Position numbers and translations under genes: made by a program
The notes under the pieces: model-generated
What the model was told of the DNA's origin: nothing
The model's input: only the letters and a program-made list of their open reading frames with translations
Database searches by the model: none
Assembly (NCBI GenBank): GCA_964608735.1
Contig: CAZSPL010000210.1
Span: forward strand, 1-6,797
Length of the DNA stretch: 6,797 nt
Source of the DNA: CAZSPL01 sp964608735
GTDB lineage: Bacteria > JAJVIF01 > JAPKYR01 > CAZSPL01
Reading direction: 5' to 3'
In this document: positions 1 through 5,990 of the stretch, piece after piece
Layout of the letters: the number at the start of each line of letters is the position of its first letter
Position numbering within the stretch: position 1 is the first letter of the stretch

Positions 1-165
1 TAAAACTCACGCATTTCGTGCCCATTACTTCCTATTCATAGAAAACCCACTCGGCCATCATTCAACATACTAAGAGAGGATGATTGTCTTGTCAAGCTCC
101 GATTTTTCTGAAGCTAATTATCGGTCGACTTTAACTGCTCTCGAAGGCTGACTGATTTCCTGGAA

Positions 166-196
166 TAAAAAGAGCGGCGGGCGAAATGCCCGCCGC
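166..196 (-). terminator. Intrinsic terminator of the lipoprotein gene
   Basis: On the minus strand a perfect 9-bp GC stem (GCGGCGGGC at 174-182 against GCCCGCCGC at 188-196, loop of 5) is followed directly by TCTTTTTA. It begins 38 bases after the lipoprotein stop codon. On the plus strand the hairpin is not followed by a T run, so it acts only for minus-strand transcription. Confidence 0.9.
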
Positions 197-234
197 GCTG
201 CCTTATGGAGAAGCGACACCGTCTTGCAAGTTTA

Positions 235-2667
235 TTACCAGCTCGGCATCAGCGACGCCGCCAAGTTGCCCTGGTTATACAGGTTCCTGTGAAACTTGGG
301 CCACGGAAGCAGGTCGACCGATCCCGGGATTGCCTTGTTTGTCGTGATTGCGAATATGGTACGTTCTTCCGTACCGAAAACGATATCGATATAGCCGTCG
401 TGGTTGACATCCCCGATCGCCGGGGTCGTGGTGACCGCGCCGGCGAGGCTTGTAGCGAACGAGCCAAGGATGAGGCCGTCGTCGCCGTTGTATATCCTCA
501 GATGCATGTCGGCCGAGCCCGCGATGACATCGAGTTTACCGTCGCCGGTGACATCGGCGATTATCGGCGATGTCGGTACCACGGGATCGCCTTCAGCCAT
601 CCACATCAGGCTGCCGTCGACGCCGTTGAATGCGAATATACCGGCGACGCGTCCGCTTATGACGACATCAGCCCTGCCGTCGCCGCTCAAATCCGCCAGC
701 GCCGGGTCGGTTTCGAAATCGATCCCCATACCGTCCACCGACCAGATAAGCGAGCCGTCGGAACCGTCGAGAACATAAAGCCCAAACGGTGTCCCGATTA
801 CCAAGTCGCTGATCCCGTCGTCGTTAAATGCGGCCATGGCGGGTGAGCCGGTCATTGATGTCGTTCCGAGGTTAGTCGTCCAGAGGTCATTTGCGGATGT
901 CCCGCTTACACCGGCCACATTGCCCCCCGCGCATACGGCGACATCGACATATTCGTCGGTATTCAAATATGCCAGCGCAGGTGTGGCGAAAATGGGCGTC
1001 CCGGCATTGTAGGTGGCGAAGTTGCTCAATGACGCTATCGACAGGCCGTAGACCTTGCCGTCGGTCGATGCGATGAACACATCGGGTTTGCCGTTTTCGT
1101 CGAAATCAACAATGACGGGCGATGCCTCGATGACATTCTGCGTCTGGAAAGTGCCGAGCACCGTGCCGTTCGTGCCGCGGATGCCGTAGAGTTTGCCGTC
1201 ACCCGCGCCGATGACGACATCGGGAAGGCCGTCGAGGTTGATGTCCACCATCGCGGGGGAACCGACCACGCTTCCGCCGGTCATCTGGTACCACCCGATG
1301 TCGCCGGTGGAGCCGTCGACGGCGTAGACCCTGCCGTCATCGGAGCCGAAAATGACATCCTGGTCCTGGTCGCCGTCGACATCCACGACGGCGGGATTCG
1401 AATTGATCTCGGCCGCGACGGTCCTGGCCCAAAGGAGCTGAAGCGCCTGTGGCGTGCCGGTGCGGAAGTTGACATTGTTGCCGACATTGCCCGCCTGGTC
1501 GCCGGCGCGTACGCCGAAAACATATTCGATGCCGTTTGTAAGCGGCGCGATGGTATAATGCGCGGCCCCGGTGACGGTCACATAGTCGCCGTCATAGGGG
1601 CTTGATGTTTCGGAATAATAGAGGTAATACTCGACTTCGCAGGATGGGTCGAGGGCGAGGTCGTGGTAAACGACGGCCCTTCCCGCGCCGATGGCGACAT
1701 TGGTGATGCCCACCTTGTCGATCCATACGGGCGGGTCGTTATCCTCGACAACATCCGCTTCGACATAATCGTAAAGGTCATATTTACTCACTGAATCAAT
1801 CGCCCTGATGGGAATATGGTATGTCCCCAGTTCCGGCAAGGAGTAGCCCATCCCTGGTTCGTACTCGTGATGCCCCTTCCAGAGGCCGTCGACATCGAGG
1901 GCGAGGGGGAATTCGATGTTGCCGGGTCCGAACGGCGAGAGGTCGACACAGACGCACGATACGTCATCCTGCCAATCCACGACGCCGACCTCGAGATCGA
2001 CGGACCATCCCGTATCATATATATCGCCCGAGAGGTTGATTTCATCGAAATACAACGGGTCCTTGGAATTGAACGGGAACGATGCCTCCACGGCGAACTC
2101 TATCTGGAAATTCATCGGTGTCGGCATGACGATCTGGACTTCCTCGTTCAATGTCGCGCCGGCGGAGAATTCCCAGGCGTCGCCGCCCTCGTTCCAGTAG
2201 ATGAACGGATTTATATCTTTCGGGTCGGAATCGTCGAAGCGTTTGGTGTAACCGTCGGGATTCGCGACGGTGTGAGTCGCGGGATCATCGAGGAACAGTA
2301 TCCCCCGCACATCATAGGCGGTTAATTCACTCGGGTTGTGGATGGCGATATCGAGCGACAGGATGCGCGTGACGGGGTCCCATCCGAGCACCGTGCCCGA
2401 TACGCAGTCGTCGCACAGCGGCGGGAGAAGATAGCCGGTGACATCGACATGAGGTTCGGCAATCCTGTTGTTCAGGACATTCACGAGCATATCCTCGACG
2501 TCGATGTAGAGGTCATATGTCCCCCACGGCGTGTCATCGTCGGCTTCAAGGCTGGATGAATCGGGTATAACGGGATTCAACAGCCCGCCCTTGGTAGACG
2601 AACATCCGATGAACGCCACGAGGATGATTACGAAAGATATAAACACGATGTCCCTGAGTCTCATCAT
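235..2667 (-). CDS. Surface lipoprotein with FnIII-like domain and eight-bladed FG-GAP beta-propeller
   Basis: Predicted exported lipoprotein of 810 residues. A short basic N-terminus and a hydrophobic segment (residues 7-20) end in FIGC, so Cys22 is the likely lipidated residue; Phe at -3 is slightly off the usual lipobox. Residues 48-306 are beta-rich, with a YDVRG motif near 118-122, DW at 231-232 and close cysteine pairs (C85/C88, C238/C240); I do not recognise this region. Residues 311-405 look like a fibronectin III domain. Residues 411-780 hold eight blades whose Ca-loop motifs (D-x-D/N-x-D-G-x-x-D type) start at 429, 475, 521, 567, 613, 659, 705 and 753; the fourth is degenerate and the fifth lacks its first Asp. 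The end carries LPWPKFHRN, a tail often seen after such propellers. Likely role: binding or adhesion at the cell surface, not catalysis; the ligand is unknown. It stands alone, with its own terminator. Function is inferred from domain type only. Confidence 0.9.
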   Translation of the reverse strand: MMRLRDIVFISFVIILVAFIGCSSTKGGLLNPVIPDSSSLEADDDTPWGTYDLYIDVEDMLVNVLNNRIAEPHVDVTGYLLPPLCDDCVSGTVLGWDPVTRILSLDIAIHNPSELTAYDVRGILFLDDPATHTVANPDGYTKRFDDSDPKDINPFIYWNEGGDAWEFSAGATLNEEVQIVMPTPMNFQIEFAVEASFPFNSKDPLYFDEINLSGDIYDTGWSVDLEVGVVDWQDDVSCVCVDLSPFGPGNIEFPLALDVDGLWKGHHEYEPGMGYSLPELGTYHIPIRAIDSVSKYDLYDYVEADVVEDNDPPVWIDKVGITNVAIGAGRAVVYHDLALDPSCEVEYYLYYSETSSPYDGDYVTVTGAAHYTIAPLTNGIEYVFGVRAGDQAGNVGNNVNFRTGTPQALQLLWARTVAAEINSNPAVVDVDGDQDQDVIFGSDDGRVYAVDGSTGDIGWYQMTGGSVVGSPAMVDINLDGLPDVVIGAGDGKLYGIRGTNGTVLGTFQTQNVIEASPVIVDFDENGKPDVFIASTDGKVYGLSIASLSNFATYNAGTPIFATPALAYLNTDEYVDVAVCAGGNVAGVSGTSANDLWTTNLGTTSMTGSPAMAAFNDDGISDLVIGTPFGLYVLDGSDGSLIWSVDGMGIDFETDPALADLSGDGRADVVISGRVAGIFAFNGVDGSLMWMAEGDPVVPTSPIIADVTGDGKLDVIAGSADMHLRIYNGDDGLILGSFATSLAGAVTTTPAIGDVNHDGYIDIVFGTEERTIFAITTNKAIPGSVDLLPWPKFHRNLYNQGNLAASLMPSW

Positions 2668-2675
2668 TCACCTCA
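2668..2675 (-). promoter_or_regulatory. Ribosome binding site of the lipoprotein gene, bearing on its start
   Basis: Read on the minus strand the sequence is GAGGTGA-ATG-ATG. The GAGG core (2671-2674) lies 3 bases from the first ATG (2667) and 6 from the second (2664). The second spacing is the more usual, so the true start may be Met2; the signal peptide is the same either way. I could not pick out a convincing -35/-10 pair upstream. Confidence 0.6.
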
Positions 2676-2878
2676 AACACAATAGCCCCTACCCTTTGGC
2701 ATTAGTATCAGAAAGATGTGGTTAATGATTATTTATCCATCTAAAGGATTCGGATAAAACCCGCATCAAAAGAGGGACACGCTTAAGATGACGCAAAGCC
2801 TGTGAATTGAGTTGAATGTGATTGAAATGCCGGGCACGGTCATCATTGCGGAAGGCGAGCCAGGTTGGATGCGCGCTC

Positions 2879-3040
2879 ATGCAGGCGAGACGCCCGCACC
2901 ACAATAAGGTAATCATCATGCAGGCGGGACGCCCGCACCACAATTGGAGCAATGCTCATGCAGGCAAGGGTGGGCGCGATAACGGTAGCCGGGTTCTTCA
3001 TTGTGGTGCGGGCATTGTGGTGCGGGCGTCCCGCCTGCAT
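2879..3040. repeat. Cluster of 27-base GC-rich repeats, direct and inverted
   Basis: The unit starts ATGCAGGCGGGACGCCCGC and ends ACCACAAT, and holds an internal hairpin (GCGGG-ACG-CCCGC). Full copies lie at 2879-2905 (plus, one mismatch), 2918-2944 (plus) and 3014-3040 (minus, exact inverse of the second). Partial copies lie at 2958-2965 (plus, first 8 bases) and 3000-3013 (minus, 14 bases). The three plus-strand units start 39 and 40 bases apart. Frames through it read as MQAGRPHHN or VVRASRLH, peptide strings I recall from spurious small proteins predicted in several environmental genomes, which suggests a dispersed intergenic repeat and not a gene. Confidence 0.85.
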
Positions 3041-3258
3041 GGGGTGTAAAATTCCTGGAAAATTTTCCGCTTATTTGAACCGATTCGCACACCGGCGACT
3101 CTTAATCATCAAAGTTATAACCTCAGGGAGTGAGGTGGGCGTATTGGTGGCAACGCGCCTTAGCAAATAGCGGGTGCGTTGTCCGGAGTCATAAAATACA
3201 ATACCGCTCTACGATATAGACCAAACCTCCTCACTTTGATTATCCTCATACCCCTGCA

Positions 3259-3279
3259 CCCGGCCATGCCGGGTTTTTT
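3259..3279 (+). terminator. Intrinsic terminator upstream of the asparaginase gene
   Basis: A perfect 6-bp stem (CCCGGC at 3259-3264 and GCCGGG at 3268-3273, loop CAT) runs straight into six T residues (3274-3279). It reads on the plus strand, although no gene lies just upstream on that strand. It therefore ends either an unannotated RNA from the preceding bases or a leader transcript of the asparaginase gene. It also argues against a translation start upstream of it. Confidence 0.85.
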
Positions 3280-3280
3280 A

Positions 3281-3289
3281 TGCTATTAT
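3281..3289 (+). promoter_or_regulatory. Possible extended -10 promoter of the asparaginase gene
   Basis: TGC-TATTAT matches the extended -10 pattern TGn-TATAAT with one mismatch. It would start transcription near 3296, leaving a leader of about 24 bases before the ATG at 3320. No -35 box is visible at the right distance, where the terminator stem lies, so this is a weak call. Confidence 0.35.
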
Positions 3290-3319
3290 TCCGCTTCCTA
3301 TACAAGGCTGGTGGTTCAA

Positions 3320-4402
3320 ATGGCCGAAAATCTTGTGGATATCCTTCGCGGAGGTCTCGTCGAATCGAGGCACATCGGCGATATCGCCGTCGCGGATGGT
3401 TCCGGCGCACTCATTGCGCGGATAGGTGATGAGGCGCGGAAAACGTTCACGCGTTCGGCTATAAAATCGTGGCAGGCGCTGGCGCTTTTCTCGAACTGGC
3501 CGGAAGCCCGTGAGATGTTTACCGTCGAAGAGCGCGGCGTTATGCTCGCAAGCCACAACGGCGAGCCGAGGCATATCGAAGCCGTGAAATCCATACTCGC
3601 GAAGTCCGGCCTCAGCGAGAGCGACCTGAAATGCGGAATTCATCCGCCGATCCACCAGGATACTTACCACGAGATGCTCCGCCGCGGCGAAGAGCCGGGG
3701 CAGCTTCACTGCAACTGCTCCGGCAAGCACGCGGGGATGCTTACCCTCTGCAAACACATGGGATGGGACACTGCGGGATACCTGGAATACACGCATCCCG
3801 TGCAGGTGGAGATCCTCAAGGTCATAGAGAAGCTGACAGGAGTCCCCGCGCCGGATATCGATGTGACCATGGACAATTGCTCGGTGCCGACGTTCTACCT
3901 CGCGCTGAATGACCTGGCGAAAGGCATGGCACGGCTGACATCGCCGGAGAAGTATTTCAGCGGCGATAAGAATTTCCTCGAAGCGTGCAGGCTGGCCACC
4001 GGGACATTCCACCCGGCGGCGTATTACATCGCGGGCACCGGACGTTTCTGCACCGATTTCAACGGCGCGGGCGGGGGAAGATTTGTCGGGAAGGTCGGCG
4101 GCGAAGGGGTTTACCTCGCGGCGCTCCCGGGAAGGGATATCGGCATCGCGCTGAAGGTTGACGATGGCGACCGGGCGTCGAGAGCCTACGGGCCGATAAT
4201 CGTCGAAATCGTGAAGCAGCTTGGCGGTTTGACGGAAGAAGATAAAGAGAAGTTGAAGGCCTATCACAACGCGCCTATTTACAACTTCAGGAATATAAAT
4301 ATCGGGATGATTACCTGCGTCTTCAAGCTTGAATTCAAGACGTTCGACGGGCGATTCAAGGAGCAGGATGCACGGATGAAATGTCCTTCAAGCAATATGT
4401 GA
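3320..4402 (+). CDS. L-asparaginase, class 3 (asparaginase II, Rhizobium etli type)
   Basis: Predicted to hydrolyse L-asparagine to aspartate and ammonia in the cytoplasm. The 360-residue protein opens with the family signature RGGLVESRH (10-18) and shows the residues known from the R. etli enzyme: a Ser-x-x-Lys pair (S46, K49 in RSAIKS), a second Ser/Lys pair (S78 in ASHNGE, K258 in KVGGEG), and the metal-binding Cys/Lys/Cys set (C133 and K136 in CNCSGKH, C187 in DNCSVP). All are intact, so the enzyme is probably active. I chose Met at 3320 because homology starts there and a terminator lies just upstream at 3259-3279; the open frame itself extends up to 3179. The ribosome binding site is weak (AAGG 12 bases away), and the in-frame GTG at 3311 is possible. 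The C-terminus (about 335-360, basic and acidic, with C355) seems longer than usual. No partner gene lies beside it, and the next gene converges on it. Confidence 0.9.
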   Translation: MAENLVDILRGGLVESRHIGDIAVADGSGALIARIGDEARKTFTRSAIKSWQALALFSNWPEAREMFTVEERGVMLASHNGEPRHIEAVKSILAKSGLSESDLKCGIHPPIHQDTYHEMLRRGEEPGQLHCNCSGKHAGMLTLCKHMGWDTAGYLEYTHPVQVEILKVIEKLTGVPAPDIDVTMDNCSVPTFYLALNDLAKGMARLTSPEKYFSGDKNFLEACRLATGTFHPAAYYIAGTGRFCTDFNGAGGGRFVGKVGGEGVYLAALPGRDIGIALKVDDGDRASRAYGPIIVEIVKQLGGLTEEDKEKLKAYHNAPIYNFRNINIGMITCVFKLEFKTFDGRFKEQDARMKCPSSNM

Positions 4403-4415
4403 GTTGGAATAGTCA

Positions 4416-4561
4416 GGGTGGCACGGACGAGCGGTAGCCAATTCGAAAGAAGCTGCCATCTCAATGAAGCTCGCCCGTGTCCTTCTTATTTGTCTGTAGT
4501 ATATAGATTGGGTGTCAGTAAGACACGGGTGAGCTCGAAGACTCGCTCATCCGTGCCACCC
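4416..4561. repeat. 146-base nested inverted-repeat element
   Basis: Outer arms at 4416-4433 and 4544-4561 are inverted repeats (17 of 18 match, GGGTGGCACGGA and onward). Inner arms at 4468-4481 and 4522-4535 are also inverted (13 of 14). All four contain one 11-base unit, CACGGRYGAGC, at 4422-4432 (+), 4469-4479 (-), 4524-4534 (+) and 4545-4555 (-). A further small hairpin (GTAGC 4434-4438 with GCTGC 4452-4456, one G-U) lies between the left arms. It begins 14 bases after the asparaginase stop and sits between convergent genes, so it may work as a two-way transcription stop or RNA 3' end, though no T run follows. No open frame, no transposase and no clear target duplication are seen. Confidence 0.8.
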
Positions 4562-4590
4562 GTAATAAGTACTTTGTAGCTCTGTAGCAT

Positions 4591-4622
4591 CCACTTGTGG
4601 GTGCCGCGCACTTTAGTGCGCG
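4591..4622. repeat. Two adjacent short palindromes
   Basis: CCAC-TT-GTGG (4591-4600) is followed by CGCGCACT-TT-AGTGCGCG (4605-4622), a perfect 8-bp inverted repeat. On the minus strand the second lies 18 bases past the tldE stop codon. It could stabilise or end that transcript, but the bases after it (GGCACCC) are not a T run, so it is not a standard intrinsic terminator. Confidence 0.6.
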
Positions 4623-4640
4623 ATGTGATTTAAATTTCCA

Positions 4641-5978
4641 CTATCCCGCGGCGATGCTTCCCGCGCGGAAGAGCATCGGCGGTATGCACAGCGACGGCGA
4701 CGGCTTCTGCCATCCCCTGCCGACCTCGGCGAGATTATCTTTCAGCCATTCGAATATATTCCCCGCCAGCATGCAATCCTTGAGGCGTCCCACGATGGCG
4801 CCGTCCTCGACGAGCCATCCCATGTCGATGTTCACGCTGAAATCCCCGCTGAACGGCGATGATGTGTGCGCGCCCATTATCTGGTCGACGATGATCCCCT
4901 TCTTCATTCCGGCGACAAGCTCGGAGTAGTCCTTTTCCCCTTCCTTCACGAAGAGGGTGCTCGCCGACGCGCGCGGCTCGGCGCCGGTACCCTGCCGGAA
5001 TGCGTTGCCGGTGGGAGCAACCCCGAGCTTGGCGGCGGAGAAGAGGTCGTTGACGAATACTTTCAGGATTCCCCCCTCGATGATCGGTTTCGTGCCCGAC
5101 GGTGTCCCCTCGTCATCGAACGGTTGCGAGCCGATATATCCCGCCTTGAGTGGGTCATCGACGAGTTCGAACCGTTCATCGGAGACCTTCCCGCCGAGCT
5201 TGTCCTTCCACGGGCTGTAACCCTTAAGCACCGCGCGGGCGTTTATACCGAGTGAAAGCGGATTCATGATGCCCGTAGCCTTGGGCATGAGAAGGATCTC
5301 ATATTCCCCGGTAGCGGCTTTGGCATCGTGCACGCAGTTCTTGAGCTTGTCTATCACGCGCGCGCTGAGGTTTTCGAATCCGTCGGATGGCAGGCGTGTG
5401 GCGAAATCATATTCATATATTTCGAGAAACCCGGATTCATCGGCAAGCTGAGGAGCGATTTGCGCGCTTACGACGGTCCGCTGATACTGGCCATGTCCGC
5501 CCTTCGAATTGATGAGAAACACGCTTTCGACCTGCGTATCGACACCCGCTTCGTTGAGGAATTTCGGGTCGTGCTTGCGGACATTCTCCACGAGCTTGCG
5601 GCCCATCGCAACGAGGTCGGCGGGCGTGAGTGCGGCGATAGCGGGATCGTGCGTCTCGACGGCGGCGCTTCCGAAATCCACCGGCAGCTCTATTTCGTGT
5701 ATTCCGCCTTCATTCGCGAGGTCGGCGACGGCATCGACGATGTCACCGGCGGAACCGAGGTCCGATGTGACATAGAAGCCCATCTTCCCGCCGAGGAACC
5801 CGCGTATGGCGGCCGCCCGCGAGCCCTTTCCCTGGCTCGTCTTGAGTTTGTTCGACGCGAACTTCGCTTCCTTCGACTCGGCCTCGACATAGCACACCTC
5901 GCACGCGTCGAGTTTGCCTTTCGATGCCTTGATAATCTGTTCGGCGATACTCGTATCCATGCTGTTTACCTTCGACAT
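4641..5978 (-). CDS. tldE: TldE (PmbA)-like subunit of the TldD/TldE peptide protease
   Basis: Non-catalytic partner of TldD. In E. coli the two form a cytoplasmic heterodimer that cuts unfolded or modified peptides, such as the microcin B17 leader and the CcdA antitoxin. The 445-residue length is normal for the family. The N-terminal half (about 10-220) matches the family's first domain, and the C-terminal half (about 225-445) carries FDDEGTP (287-293), GNAFRQG (324-330) and the closing stretch from SGDFS (377-381) through LAGN (404-407) to near the end. At the place where TldD has its zinc motif (around 232-242, MPKATGIMNPL) there is no HExxxH, as expected for TldE. The start at 5978 directly follows the tldD stop and has a good ribosome binding site; Met7 is a less likely alternative. 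Its substrate here is unknown, and no modified-peptide or toxin gene is in view. Confidence 0.92.
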   Translation of the reverse strand: MSKVNSMDTSIAEQIIKASKGKLDACEVCYVEAESKEAKFASNKLKTSQGKGSRAAAIRGFLGGKMGFYVTSDLGSAGDIVDAVADLANEGGIHEIELPVDFGSAAVETHDPAIAALTPADLVAMGRKLVENVRKHDPKFLNEAGVDTQVESVFLINSKGGHGQYQRTVVSAQIAPQLADESGFLEIYEYDFATRLPSDGFENLSARVIDKLKNCVHDAKAATGEYEILLMPKATGIMNPLSLGINARAVLKGYSPWKDKLGGKVSDERFELVDDPLKAGYIGSQPFDDEGTPSGTKPIIEGGILKVFVNDLFSAAKLGVAPTGNAFRQGTGAEPRASASTLFVKEGEKDYSELVAGMKKGIIVDQIMGAHTSSPFSGDFSVNIDMGWLVEDGAIVGRLKDCMLAGNIFEWLKDNLAEVGRGWQKPSPSLCIPPMLFRAGSIAAG

Positions 5979-5990
5979 TTAATCCCCTCC
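5979..5990 (-). promoter_or_regulatory. tldE ribosome binding site inside the end of tldD
   Basis: Minus-strand reading is GGGAGGGGATTAA-ATG. The GGAGG core lies in the Gly-Gly codons that end TldD, and the tldD stop TAA touches the tldE ATG. This arrangement implies translational coupling and roughly equal synthesis of the two subunits. Confidence 0.8.

Larger units (their letters stand above)
2668..3319. other. 652-base intergenic region between divergent genes
   Basis: No credible gene lies here: the short open frames over 2820-3050 are translations of the GC-rich repeats, and none has a ribosome binding site. Bases 2690-2870 are AT-richer and probably hold the lipoprotein promoter, but none stands out. 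The repeat cluster fills 2879-3040. Bases 3041-3258 are unique sequence with some pairing potential: AGTGAGG at 3129-3135 with CCTCACT at 3229-3235, a hairpin at 3139-3156, and AGCGG at 3169-3173 with CCGCT at 3204-3208. A terminator follows at 3259-3279. I found no tRNA, tmRNA, RNase P, SRP or known riboswitch signature. Confidence 0.6.

Noticed and set aside
80..151. Small open frame of 23 codons preceded by AGAGAGG
   Set aside because: The purine run touches the ATG, leaving no normal spacing, and the peptide has no features; likely chance.
205..846. Plus-strand open frame of 213 codons opposite the lipoprotein
   Set aside because: Shadow of the repeated propeller codons; no ribosome binding site and no recognisable protein.
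2879..2965. CRISPR array (regular 27-base repeats)
   Set aside because: The gaps between repeats are only 12-13 bases, one copy is inverted, one is a fragment, and no cas gene is present.
2975..3000. Resemblance of TAGCCGGGTTCTTC to the conserved 3' part of RNase P RNA (minus strand)
   Set aside because: The matching 5' conserved block is absent within the needed distance, and the asparaginase gene occupies that space.
3129..3235. tRNA-like reading of the 7-bp outer stem
   Set aside because: No T-arm or anticodon arm is found, and the span of 107 bases is too long.
3179..3319. N-terminal extension of the asparaginase with a hydrophobic, signal-like stretch
   Set aside because: The stretch is encoded across the terminator stem and T run at 3259-3279. 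Homology to the family starts at 3320, so export by this segment is not supported.
3278..4267. Minus-strand open frame of 329 codons opposite the asparaginase gene
   Set aside because: Antisense shadow of a gene with all family residues present; no domain of its own.
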